DNA of 36,042 nt from Thermoguttaceae bacterium (GTDB lineage Bacteria; Planctomycetota; Planctomycetia; Pirellulales; Thermoguttaceae): the NCBI GenBank assembly GCA_017652805.1, contig JAGCAH010000030.1:1-36042 (forward strand), read 5' to 3'. The position numbers were made by a program, and so were the translations under genes. The notes beneath the pieces were generated by a model. The model saw only the letters and a program-made list of their open reading frames with translations, was not told where the DNA came from and did no database searches. Positions 15,535 to 23,393 of the stretch are shown one piece after another; positions within the stretch are counted from its first letter, which is position 1, and each line of letters opens with the position of its first letter.

Positions 15535-16560
15535 CTATTGGTTTTCCCGGTTTTCCGCAAGAGGAGATCCCGTCGCCTGTTTCAGAGAGCTCAGGAGCAG
15601 ATCAAGACGGGCGTTGGAGTTTTCGAGCGATCTCGGAGTGATCAGCGCGCGCCGTTCATGCGGAGGGTTAATGGGCGAAGCGACCCCCGACAATTCGGTC
15701 GGACGGAAAAGGACGCCGTCGTCCGACTCCAGAAACTCGGGATTGGAAAACCGGGCGAGAGGATAAGCTTCGTTCGGCGCGGCGACGGCGCCCGAATCCA
15801 GGAAATACCGCTGGCCGTTCCATTCCAAATAGAGCGACCCGCCGGGATTGGCGATAAAATTCCCGGCACGGGAATAGACAGTTTCCGCGGTTCCCTCTCT
15901 TCTCAGGATGAAGAAAACTCCGCCGTCCTCACCGAGCGCCGCGTCAAACGGCCGACCGGTAAAGAGAATTTCACCCGGCGTCATATCAAAAACGCCGCCG
16001 GTGATCAGACAGCGATACTCCCCGTCGTCGCGTCGGGCGAAAAGAAACGGGCGCCGCGCTTTCGCGCCCGGCAGCCGCTCACAGGCCAGCGCGGGGGGAA
16101 TCGCCTCTTCGAACATTTCGCGTAAATCAGCCGTCTGCCGCGTCATGAGAAAATCCGAAACAGGTTCCAATTTCTCCCTGGGATCGGTCTGGTCAAAGCG
16201 GAGTTCCGGCGCGGTTTCGGCAAGCACCTCGTCGAATGCCCGGTCGAATGACTGATAAAACGAATCGGAATTCAGGACTCCCCCGCCTCCGTCGGACGAT
16301 GGCGCGGGGTTTGCGGACGAGGGCGTTCCCGCCTTTTCATCGGAAGGAACCGCGGGCCTTTCGGCGGAAGGCTCCGTCAGATTTTCAGCGGGACGTTCCG
16401 CAGACGTCTCGGCGGCCGAAGGAGGGTCGGTTGAGATCGCCGTCCCCTCCTCGGGGAAAAACATCGGCCGGTCGGCGGGGATCAGCGCCGGGTTCGCGGC
16501 ATAGAGAAACGCCGCCGCCACAGTCTGGACAATAACAACCGACAGAACGGAATATCTCAT
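15535..16560 (-). CDS. Membrane-anchored or secreted FlgF/FlgG-like (flagellar hook-basal-body family) protein
   Basis: 341 aa. Seen: a signal-peptide-like N-terminus (MRYSVLSVVIVQTVAAAFLY), a Pro/Ser/Glu linker (40-95, with SAERPAENLTEP and SAERPAVPS as imperfect repeats), and a C-terminal part matching the flagellar rod/hook pattern: TPGEILFTGRPFDAALGEDG (194-213), VYSRAGNF (228-235), ARFSNPEFLESDDGVLFRP (269-287) and LENSNARLDLLLSSL (312-326). In FlgF/FlgG the corresponding motifs are TGNPLDLAI.GDGFF, YTRAGNF, RFANP..L...G..LF and LE.SNV. The N-terminal rod segment of true FlgG (Flg_bb_rod) is missing and is replaced by the Sec-type signal. No other flagellar gene is nearby. The similarity is strong by pattern; the role is unknown. 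Confidence 0.7.
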   Translation of the reverse strand: MRYSVLSVVIVQTVAAAFLYAANPALIPADRPMFFPEEGTAISTDPPSAAETSAERPAENLTEPSAERPAVPSDEKAGTPSSANPAPSSDGGGGVLNSDSFYQSFDRAFDEVLAETAPELRFDQTDPREKLEPVSDFLMTRQTADLREMFEEAIPPALACERLPGAKARRPFLFARRDDGEYRCLITGGVFDMTPGEILFTGRPFDAALGEDGGVFFILRREGTAETVYSRAGNFIANPGGSLYLEWNGQRYFLDSGAVAAPNEAYPLARFSNPEFLESDDGVLFRPTELSGVASPINPPHERRALITPRSLENSNARLDLLLSSLKQATGSPLAENRENQ

Positions 16561-16626
16561 GACTAACGGACTTTCACAATAACGGCGTCTAACCGAGTGT
16601 TACACTTCACACAGAAAAACAGGCTC

Positions 16627-16653
16627 AAAAAAAACGCCCCGCGAAAGGGCGTT
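16627..16653 (-). terminator. Rho-independent terminator of the trpS-thyX operon
   Basis: Minus strand AACGCCC, 7-base loop, GGGCGTT, then a T-run (T8 including the end of the stem). It lies 15 bases after the thyX stop codon. Confidence 0.85.
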
Positions 16654-16667
16654 CTGTTCGGGAAAAC

Positions 16668-17552
16668 TCACTCCGGCCGAACCAGCCCGAGCCGCCGGAG
16701 TTTGGCCAGCGCCTCGTCCCGTTCGCGGCATCGTTCGAGCCCCTTCCAGGCTTCGTCCTGCACGGCGAGGAAATCGTCGAGGGCGGCGGGTATCTTTCCC
16801 GCGGCGGCCAGCCGCTCGATCACCCCCTGTTCGAGACGCGAGAGCGAAAGCGCGCCGAATCGGTAATCGAGAAACGCCTCATACGTCACAGGGAAGAGGG
16901 GACGGACGATCTCGCGGGCGATCGTTTCGGCATAGGAACGGATCTCAAACTGAGCGTTCGACTCCATCCGGAGAGCGAGGAAGTGCAGCAGGTTGTGCAG
17001 ATCGACCTTCCAGTAAGCTTCGGTATAGGTCGAAAGGGGAAGGTCTTTCCGCGCCTGTTCACGCGCCACGCCCCGTTCAATCCGGCGCGAATAGAGATCG
17101 CGCGCCGCCTGATGAAATGCGGCTTCTTCAGCGGAGAGCTTCTCTCCCTCTTCCGGAGAGACGAACCCTTCGCTCCCCTGACGGTTCGATTTGGCCTGAA
17201 TCCGCCATCCGTCGGGGGAAGTGCAGTACGCCGAATCGATCGCGATCGAGTAGCGCGTCGAGTACTCGTTGATCGAGGCGGTTCGATGCCGAACCCACTG
17301 ACGCCACGAGTCCATCGGAACGCGAACCAGGAGCTTGACCTCGGCCATCTCGAACGGGGTCGTGTGATGATGACGCAGAAGATAGCGGATCAGCGTCCGG
17401 TCGTCGGAGACGCGTTTCGTCCCCGCGCCGTAGCTGACGCGCGCCGCCTGCACCACCGCGTCGTCGGACCCCATCCAGTCGACCAGACAGACGAAACCGT
17501 CGTCAAGAACGGGAAATTTTTTCCAGCGAAGCTGTTCGGCGATTTCGGACAT
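16668..17552 (-). CDS. thyX: Flavin-dependent thymidylate synthase ThyX
   Basis: Makes dTMP from dUMP with FAD, NADPH and methylene-tetrahydrofolate. 294 aa. The ThyX signature RHRTAS (88-93) followed by INEYSTRYS is intact, and VSYG and LLRHHHTTPFEMAEVKLLVRVP around residues 39-78 are typical of the flavin/folate-binding fold. The C-terminal 60 residues are a variable Arg/Leu/Glu-rich helical tail. The start ATG at 17552 lies 6 bases after the stop of the SIS gene, so it is the last gene of the operon and ends at the terminator 16627-16653. Confidence 0.96.
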   Translation of the reverse strand: MSEIAEQLRWKKFPVLDDGFVCLVDWMGSDDAVVQAARVSYGAGTKRVSDDRTLIRYLLRHHHTTPFEMAEVKLLVRVPMDSWRQWVRHRTASINEYSTRYSIAIDSAYCTSPDGWRIQAKSNRQGSEGFVSPEEGEKLSAEEAAFHQAARDLYSRRIERGVAREQARKDLPLSTYTEAYWKVDLHNLLHFLALRMESNAQFEIRSYAETIAREIVRPLFPVTYEAFLDYRFGALSLSRLEQGVIERLAAAGKIPAALDDFLAVQDEAWKGLERCRERDEALAKLRRLGLVRPE

Positions 17553-17558
17553 ACGCGA

Positions 17559-18575
17559 TCATCCCTCGAATTGGTTGCCGACCTTGCGGGCCCGTTCGGG
17601 TTTGTCGAGATCGATCCCCAGGGCGATCCCGATCTGAACCAGCAGGTTCCACCCGGCCATCAGCTGGAGGAACGGGTCGTAGCCGACCAGCTTAGGAAGC
17701 TTGATCGTCGGGAACGGGGTCTCTTCGTTGGCGACGGCGATCACCGTCAGTCCGGCGCGCCCTTCGATGAATTCCTTGATCTTGCCGAATTCGCTCGGGA
17801 ACGGATCAATCAGGATACACGCGTCCCCGGCGCTCATCACCTCTTCAACCCCGTGCAGAAGGTAGGTTCCCTCGAGGTAGTCGCTCTTTTTGCGGGTGAT
17901 TTCGTTCGTTTTGAGCGTCAGCTCTTCGGCCACGCCGTTGTTTCGACCGGCGAAATAGAGGAGTTTCGCTTTGGCCAGCTTTTCGATGACCGCCGGGTCG
18001 TATTCGGTCTGCATCACCTCGGCGGCCAGGTCGGCGGCCTTCTCTTTGTTTTTCGGGCATTCGCAGTCGATCAGGTTGCAGAGGATCGAGCGATAGACAA
18101 GCCCCTGTTCAATGACGCTCTTGGTCGCGGCGACGGCGTCTTCGTTGCCGCACGAAAGAACGAAGCACTCGTCGGTCACGCCGGCGAGGGTCGTTCCCTC
18201 GTGGGCGGTGATCCCGATCCGCTTATGATGACCCGCCTCGCCGAGTTTTTTCATCAGGGCGATCACCTCTTTGGTCTGCCCGCTGTTCGAAGCGCCGGCC
18301 ACGACCCAGTCGGAGAGGTTATATTCCGCGGCCTGGAAACTTCCGTCGGTCGCGACCGCGATCGGCAGGCCCCGTTTCAGAACGCCATACATGAAACTTT
18401 TCGCCGGGAAGATACGGCTCGAACCTTCGCCGGTCAGGAAAAGGCGCCCCGTCTCTTTGACGGTCTTGGCGGCAGCGGCCGTCTGACCGAAATCAAAACC
18501 GCGAATGACGTCAACGGTCTGGAGCATCTCTTTTACCAGGGCGAACCTGTTGTACTTCGAGTCGGTGAGATTCAT
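17559..18575 (-). CDS. SIS-domain sugar isomerase or deglycase-like protein
   Basis: 338 aa, two SIS (sugar isomerase) domains as in the isomerase half of GlmS, AgaS and FrlB. Seen: first SIS with LFLTGEGSSRIFPAKSF (45-61) and ASNSGQTKEVIAL (95-107); second SIS with LLYFAGRNNGVAEELTLKTN (205-224), EGTYLLHGVEEVM and SAGDACILIDP. Substrate is not visible from sequence; phosphorylated amino- or keto-sugars are the family norm. It sits directly after a PfkB sugar kinase, a pairing seen in fructoselysine-type (FrlD/FrlB) pathways, but a specific match to that pathway is only inference. The frame opens at 18641, but the ATG at 18575 has AAAGG 7 bases upstream and gives the usual length. Confidence 0.85.
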   Translation of the reverse strand: MNLTDSKYNRFALVKEMLQTVDVIRGFDFGQTAAAAKTVKETGRLFLTGEGSSRIFPAKSFMYGVLKRGLPIAVATDGSFQAAEYNLSDWVVAGASNSGQTKEVIALMKKLGEAGHHKRIGITAHEGTTLAGVTDECFVLSCGNEDAVAATKSVIEQGLVYRSILCNLIDCECPKNKEKAADLAAEVMQTEYDPAVIEKLAKAKLLYFAGRNNGVAEELTLKTNEITRKKSDYLEGTYLLHGVEEVMSAGDACILIDPFPSEFGKIKEFIEGRAGLTVIAVANEETPFPTIKLPKLVGYDPFLQLMAGWNLLVQIGIALGIDLDKPERARKVGNQFEG

Positions 18576-18646
18576 AACATACCTTTCAAAAAATTGATCC
18601 TGGAAATTCGAGTCCGGCGACGGTCCGGCCGCCGCCGACATCGTCG

Positions 18647-19600
18647 TTATCGGCTTTTAAACCCCCACTCGTTGAGCTGATCGGGAGTGACCTGCGGCAT
18701 CGCGCCCGGTTGGGAGCAGACGAAGGCGGCGTATTGAACGGCGCGCCGATGGGTCTCGACCGGATCGTCCCCGCTGAGAAATCCGTCGACGCAGACCGCC
18801 GTGAACGCGTCGCCGGCGCCGACGGTGCTCGCCACCTTGACCGGAGTACTTTCGAGCTGCGAAAGGATTCCGCTGCCGTCGAACAGAAAACTCCCCTTCA
18901 CCCCGCATGTCAGAATACAGTATTTCAGAGAATAAAAATCGATAAGTGAGTCGATGAACGCCCGCGCGCCCGACGATAGAGCGACCGTTCCCCCCGCCCC
19001 TTCGGCGAAGAACGTCTCGGTACGGAATTCCTTGTTTAGGATCCCGGCCAGGGTGATCAGCTCGTCGTCGTTCAATTTCAGGACGTTGCAGACCGAAAGG
19101 AGCGAACGGATCGTCTCTTCGGTATAGAACGGCTCGCGCAGATTCAGGTCGAGAACGCGAAGCGCCTCGTTCGGAACGCTGTTGATCAGCGAGGCGAACG
19201 AAACGCGGTTGTCTTCGCCGCGCATCGCCAGACTCCCGAAACAGATCGCGTCGACCCCCGTCGCGTAGAGGAACGCCGCACGAGAAGGCTTGATCCCGTC
19301 CCACGCCACATCTTCGATAATCCGGTACGCCGGATGCCCCATTCGGTCGAGTTCGACCTCGACGGTTCCGGTCGGTCGTTCCAGGTCGATTCCGACAAAG
19401 TCGACCGGGATATTCCGCGCGGTCAGTTCGGCGGTAATCTCGCGTCCCAGCTCGTCGTTGCCGACCTGCGAAATCACCATCACGTCAGAACCGAGCACAT
19501 GGGAGTGATAGGCGAAATTCCCGGGCGCCCCCCCGAGCTGTTTGCCGGAAGGAAGCATATCCCAAAGAATTTCGCCGAAAGCCGCGATCTGATGTGACAT
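18647..19600 (-). CDS. PfkB-family carbohydrate kinase (fructokinase-like)
   Basis: 317 aa, ribokinase/PfkB fold; phosphorylates a sugar with ATP in the cytoplasm. Seen: GEILWDMLPSGKQLGGAPGNFA (9-30) with the substrate-binding GG motif, the lid region with PTGTVEVELD, DLNLREPFY, LKLNDDEL, and the C-terminal signature TVGAGDAFTA with its catalytic Asp. The GEILWD...GGAPGN start resembles fructokinases (ScrK). Substrate not certain. It lies 30 bases after trpS and 71 bases before the SIS gene, inside one operon, so the kinase product is a likely substrate or product of the SIS enzyme. The ATG at 19600 has only a weak ribosome-binding site. Confidence 0.88.
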   Translation of the reverse strand: MSHQIAAFGEILWDMLPSGKQLGGAPGNFAYHSHVLGSDVMVISQVGNDELGREITAELTARNIPVDFVGIDLERPTGTVEVELDRMGHPAYRIIEDVAWDGIKPSRAAFLYATGVDAICFGSLAMRGEDNRVSFASLINSVPNEALRVLDLNLREPFYTEETIRSLLSVCNVLKLNDDELITLAGILNKEFRTETFFAEGAGGTVALSSGARAFIDSLIDFYSLKYCILTCGVKGSFLFDGSGILSQLESTPVKVASTVGAGDAFTAVCVDGFLSGDDPVETHRRAVQYAAFVCSQPGAMPQVTPDQLNEWGFKSR

Positions 19601-19630
19601 GGAAACGCCGTTATTAAATCTTTCTGAAAA

Positions 19631-20608
19631 TTACTTTTTCGGCACCCGGATTCCGCACGCGGTCTGGGCACGGAGAAGAACTTCCTGCCCCTTGGCGCGG
19701 GCGCGCCGCGCCCCTTCGTGAAGGATGTCGTCGACCAGGTCGGGATGACTTTCGAAATAGGCGCGCCGTTCGCGCGCCGGCGCGAAATACGCCTCGGCGG
19801 CGTCGGCCAGTTCTTTTTTGATCTGGCCGTAACCGAACCCGCCCCGGCGGTAGAGCTCCGCCATTTCGGCTTTCTGCTCGTCTGTGGCAAAAAGGGAATA
19901 GAGCTGATAGAGCGGATCGATTTCGGGATCTTTCGGCTCTTCCATCGGGCGCGAGTCGGTCTGGATCCGCATGATCTTCTTCCGCTGCGCTTTCAGTTCG
20001 GTAAAGCACTCGATCGTATTGCCGTAACTTTTCGACATCTTCTCGCCGTCGGTGCCGGGAACCTTCCCCCCGTCTTCCAGGATTTTCCCTTTCGGCAGGA
20101 CGAAGACCTCGCCGAACAAATGGTTGAAACTCCCGGCGACGTCGCGCGCCACCTCGATATGCTGCATCTGATCCTCGCCGACCGGAACCAGGTTCGAATC
20201 GTACAGGATGATATCGGCGGCCATCAGGATCGGATAGTTGAACAGACCGGCGTCGGCGGTCAGACCGCGCGCTTTTTTCTCCTTAAACGCGTGGCACCTC
20301 TCCAGAAGCCCCATCGGCGTGACGGTCAGAAGAAGCCAGGTCAGCTGCGTCACTTCAGGAATTTCAGACTGAATAAAGAGAGACGCCCGCTGAGGGTCGA
20401 GCCCCAGACCGAGCAGATCGAGCGCAGCGTCGCGGATATTCTGCCGCAGGCGTTCCGGTTCACGCACCGTGGTCAGCGCGTGGAGGTCGGCGATAAAATA
20501 GAAGGCGTTGTTCGGATCCCCCTGCATATCGACATACTGCCGAATCGCGCCGAAATAGTTACCCCAATGAAACCGGCCGGTGGGCTGAATCCCCGAAAGA
20601 ACCCTCAT
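19631..20608 (-). CDS. trpS: Tryptophanyl-tRNA synthetase
   Basis: Charges tRNA-Trp. 325 aa, class I synthetase of the short bacterial type. Seen: the HIGH-like motif in GIQPTGRFHWGNYFG (6-20), MAADIILYDSNLVPVGEDQMQHIEV split over 129-153, and KMSKS (190-194). The frame opens at 20653, but MRVLSGIQPTG is the normal start of the family and its ATG has GGAG 6 bases upstream. It is the first gene of the operon trpS-PfkB-SIS-thyX, with a near-consensus promoter at 20696-20724. Confidence 0.96.
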   Translation of the reverse strand: MRVLSGIQPTGRFHWGNYFGAIRQYVDMQGDPNNAFYFIADLHALTTVREPERLRQNIRDAALDLLGLGLDPQRASLFIQSEIPEVTQLTWLLLTVTPMGLLERCHAFKEKKARGLTADAGLFNYPILMAADIILYDSNLVPVGEDQMQHIEVARDVAGSFNHLFGEVFVLPKGKILEDGGKVPGTDGEKMSKSYGNTIECFTELKAQRKKIMRIQTDSRPMEEPKDPEIDPLYQLYSLFATDEQKAEMAELYRRGGFGYGQIKKELADAAEAYFAPARERRAYFESHPDLVDDILHEGARRARAKGQEVLLRAQTACGIRVPKK

Positions 20609-20695
20609 TACTTGCTCCGTCAATATCTTCTGCGACCGAGGCTTCGGTATCAAAACTTTTGCGACGGTCAGTTTTTCGCACGTTTGAATAACAGA

Positions 20696-20724
20696 ATTTT
20701 AAGGGAGATGAATCTTTATGTCAA
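20696..20724 (-). promoter_or_regulatory. Near-consensus promoter of trpS
   Basis: Minus strand TTGACA (20719-20724), 17-base spacer, TAAAAT (20696-20701). The -10 lies 88 bases before the trpS ATG, and the -35 is 26 bases past the acyltransferase stop. Confidence 0.8.
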
Positions 20725-20749
20725 GAGTCGGCCGTTCGGCGCGATCCGA

Positions 20750-21727
20750 TTACATGTCTTTTAAGTCCAGAATCGCATCGCGGCATCGCCTCAAAAAATC
20801 ATCCTTCGATTCGACCCGCTCCTCGTAGGACCATTTTTCTTCCTCTTTCTTCTCCGAGATGTTCTCTCCCGGCTGCGTCTGGTTCGTGGTTTCCGTTTTC
20901 TCGACGGTTTCCTTCTTCTGGATCCAGATCGGAGAGCCGAAAATCACGCGCGAGAGCATCGGAACCGGAAGAACCACCCCGCGCGGAAGGATCCGGTTCA
21001 TGTTGTCGAGATAGATCGGCACAAGTTCCAGTTCGGGGTTCTTCTTGGCCAGGTAGTAAATCCCGCTTTTGAACGGTCTGATCGTCTCGCCGTCCCCTCG
21101 TCCCCCTTCGGGGAAGATGATGATCGAATGATCGTTCCCCATCTCGGCCAGGAGCTGATTGACCTGGTTGTTCTTGATCGAGATATGCCTTCGATCGATC
21201 AAAATGGCATTGAAGACCTTCTTGGCGAGATAGCGGCGGAAAGGCCCGGCGGTCCAGTAGTCTTTCGCGGCGACCATCCGGGTTTCGCGGCGCAGGTATC
21301 CGGGAAGAACCGACCAGATCACGATCGAGTCGAGGTGACTGGTATGGTTGGCGAAGTAGATCCGCTGTTGCCGACCGAACGTCCGATCGTCGGAGATATT
21401 CTTGCCAAACGCTTTCAGAAGGAGACGGCTGACCCTTTCGAGAAACGACGAGGGTTTCGCTTCGGGCGTTTCGACCACGTTGAAACTCTCGACCTTTTCG
21501 ATCCGCTCGACACTTCGCGAATCGCCGGACAGGCCGACAACCGTGGCTCCGCTGAGGAACTTTGCCGTCAGGATAATCGCCGTACGCCAGAAAACCACCA
21601 AAAAGGCGGAAAACCAGCCCGAGACAACGGCGCACGCCTTACGCAAAGCTCGCGCGACCGCCGCTATAAACCGGCCGATCGCGCGAAAGAAGTTGATCGT
21701 CTTGCGATAGAGCCCTTTGACCGTCAT
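20750..21727 (-). CDS. PlsC-like phospholipid acyltransferase
   Basis: 325 aa; probably transfers an acyl chain to lysophosphatidic acid or a related lipid at the inner membrane. Seen: basic amphipathic N-terminus, a membrane segment (about 36-64), acyltransferase block I NHTSHLD (127-133, the H-x4-D catalytic pair), block III FPEGGR (205-210) followed by GDGETIRPFKSGIYYLA, and a C-terminal charged tail (ISEKKEEEKWSYEERVESK). The stretch between the helix and block I (65-120) is unlike common PlsC. It starts 4 bases after the stop of the NtrC-like regulator gene, so it is translationally linked to it. The exact lipid substrate cannot be told. Confidence 0.87.
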   Translation of the reverse strand: MTVKGLYRKTINFFRAIGRFIAAVARALRKACAVVSGWFSAFLVVFWRTAIILTAKFLSGATVVGLSGDSRSVERIEKVESFNVVETPEAKPSSFLERVSRLLLKAFGKNISDDRTFGRQQRIYFANHTSHLDSIVIWSVLPGYLRRETRMVAAKDYWTAGPFRRYLAKKVFNAILIDRRHISIKNNQVNQLLAEMGNDHSIIIFPEGGRGDGETIRPFKSGIYYLAKKNPELELVPIYLDNMNRILPRGVVLPVPMLSRVIFGSPIWIQKKETVEKTETTNQTQPGENISEKKEEEKWSYEERVESKDDFLRRCRDAILDLKDM

Positions 21728-21731
21728 CGCC

Positions 21732-23174
21732 CTAACCCGTCTTTTTCGCCATATCCTGTAATTGATTCAGTTTATTATAGAGGGTTTTCAGACTGATGCC
21801 AAGCTCCTCCGCCGCTTTCGCCTTATTCCCGCCGTTTCGGCGCAGAGCGCTGACGATCGCTTCATTTTCAAGGTCACGAAGAGTCTTGCCCGAATCGAAC
21901 GCCATCAGTTCGTCGGCGTCCTCGTCGGAGGCGGCGATCGCCTTGGCCGACGCCGCCCGGCTCGTTTTCGAAAGGGGAACCGCGGGTTTTTCGAGAAACT
22001 GATGCGGGAGCGCCTCCGGACCGGCCGGAAACCGTTCGGTCAGAATCAGCGCGTGTTCGACGACGTTCGCCAGCTGACGAATATTCCCGGGCCAGTCGAA
22101 CTGACGAAGGAGCTCGAACGCTTCGGGGGTGAAAATGTCGTCGATCGATTTAAGACCCGCGCCTTTCTTGTAGCGGCTCGTCAAATGGACGATCAGCTCG
22201 GGAAGATCTTCGAGCCGCTGACGCAGCGGCGGGAGTTGTATTTCAAACGTATTGATTCGGAACCAGAGGTCCTGACGGAACCCCCCCTGGGCGACCATCT
22301 CTTCAAGGTTGCGGAGCGTTGCGCAGATCACACGCACGTCGCAGATGCGAGATGAGTTCTCGCCGATCCGGCGCACCTCGCCGCTTTCGAGAAACCGGAG
22401 AAGTTTCGACTGCACCCCTTTGGGAAGCTCTCCGATTTCGTCCAGGAAGAGGGTCCCCTTATCGGCCACTTCGAGGAGCCCGACGCGCTGCGAGTCGGCG
22501 CCGGTAAAACTCCCTTTTTTATGGCCGAAGAGTTCGCTTTCGATCAGGTTTTCGGGGAGCGCCCCGCAGTTGACCGCCACGAACGGCTTTTCGGCGCGGG
22601 CGCTCTTGGCGTGAACCTCGCGCGCGGCGAGTTCCTTTCCGGTTCCCGTCTCACCCAGAATCACGACCGTCGAATTGGTCGGAGCGATCTTATCAATCAA
22701 TTGGTGAACGCGTTTCATCGCGCCCGACTCGCCGACCAGACGCTGCTCGACCTCGACCCGTTCGAGCCGGGGTCTGCGGTCGGAAACCTTTTGAGTCAGT
22801 TTTTTCTCTTCGGCGATCCGGTTTAAGACGTCCTCAATCTCCGCCAGCCGGCACGGTTTGGTCAGGTAGTCGAAGATCTTTTCGCGAATCCCGGCGACGG
22901 CCGACTGGAGCGATCCTTTCCCGGTCAGAATGACCGCCTTGGCCGTCGGGTTCATGGTGTGCGCCGCCTGAATCACTTCCAAACCGCTGGCGCCCGGCAT
23001 ATCAAGATCGAGCAGAAGGACGTCGAATTCTTCTTTCTTGAGCGCTTCGATCGCCGAAAGACCGTCGGAACAGACCGTCACCGTATGTCCCATCGCGGAA
23101 ATTTCGAGGCGGATCAGCTGCTGAAGCGACTTTTCGTCGTCGGCGAAAAGAATTTTGAGACCGTCAGTGGACAT
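21732..23174 (-). CDS. NtrC-family sigma-54-dependent response regulator
   Basis: 480 aa. Seen: receiver domain (1-120) with acidic pocket ADDE, phosphoacceptor Asp56 in LLLDLDMPGASG, and Lys106 in LTKP; AAA+ sigma-54 activation domain (about 145-375) with Walker A GETGTGK (174-180), GSFTGA loop (221-226), Walker B LFLDEIGE (242-249) and the sensor segment WPGNIRQLANVVE; and a Fis-type helix-turn-helix at the C-terminus (NGGNKAKAAEELGISLKTLY). GSFTGA differs from the usual GAFTGA in one residue of the sigma-54-contacting loop. The frame opens at 23279, but the ATG at 23174 begins the receiver and has AAGGA about 12 bases upstream. Own promoter at 23306-23334; partner of the kinase upstream; coupled to the acyltransferase gene. 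Confidence 0.94.
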   Translation of the reverse strand: MSTDGLKILFADDEKSLQQLIRLEISAMGHTVTVCSDGLSAIEALKKEEFDVLLLDLDMPGASGLEVIQAAHTMNPTAKAVILTGKGSLQSAVAGIREKIFDYLTKPCRLAEIEDVLNRIAEEKKLTQKVSDRRPRLERVEVEQRLVGESGAMKRVHQLIDKIAPTNSTVVILGETGTGKELAAREVHAKSARAEKPFVAVNCGALPENLIESELFGHKKGSFTGADSQRVGLLEVADKGTLFLDEIGELPKGVQSKLLRFLESGEVRRIGENSSRICDVRVICATLRNLEEMVAQGGFRQDLWFRINTFEIQLPPLRQRLEDLPELIVHLTSRYKKGAGLKSIDDIFTPEAFELLRQFDWPGNIRQLANVVEHALILTERFPAGPEALPHQFLEKPAVPLSKTSRAASAKAIAASDEDADELMAFDSGKTLRDLENEAIVSALRRNGGNKAKAAEELGISLKTLYNKLNQLQDMAKKTG

Positions 23175-23305
23175 AAAAACGCGGATTCCTTCCAAGAGGA
23201 TACGCGGAAGCGGCCGCGCATCCTTTTCGCACTTGAATACCCGCCCTCGGCGTACCGGGAAGAATCGTCCGGCGCGCAAAAAGAAGGGGCGGAAATCACC
23301 TCTCC

Positions 23306-23334
23306 ATCATACCGAAAAAAAAGGTTATTGTCTA
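23306..23334 (-). promoter_or_regulatory. Promoter of the NtrC-like regulator gene
   Basis: Minus strand TAGACA (23329-23334), 17-base spacer, TATGAT (23306-23311), 130 bases before the chosen ATG. It allows expression independent of the kinase gene. Confidence 0.65.
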
Positions 23335-23393
23335 TGGGAAATCTTACCGCGGCGCTCTCTTTCGCCCAAATTCGCGCGCGGCGGAAGGTGTTT

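Noticed and set aside
16983-18680. 565-codon open frame on the plus strand across thyX and the SIS gene
   Set aside because: It is antisense to two clearly conserved genes, and its product is a His/Arg/Asp-rich mirror with no domain. It arises from the GC-rich codon bias.
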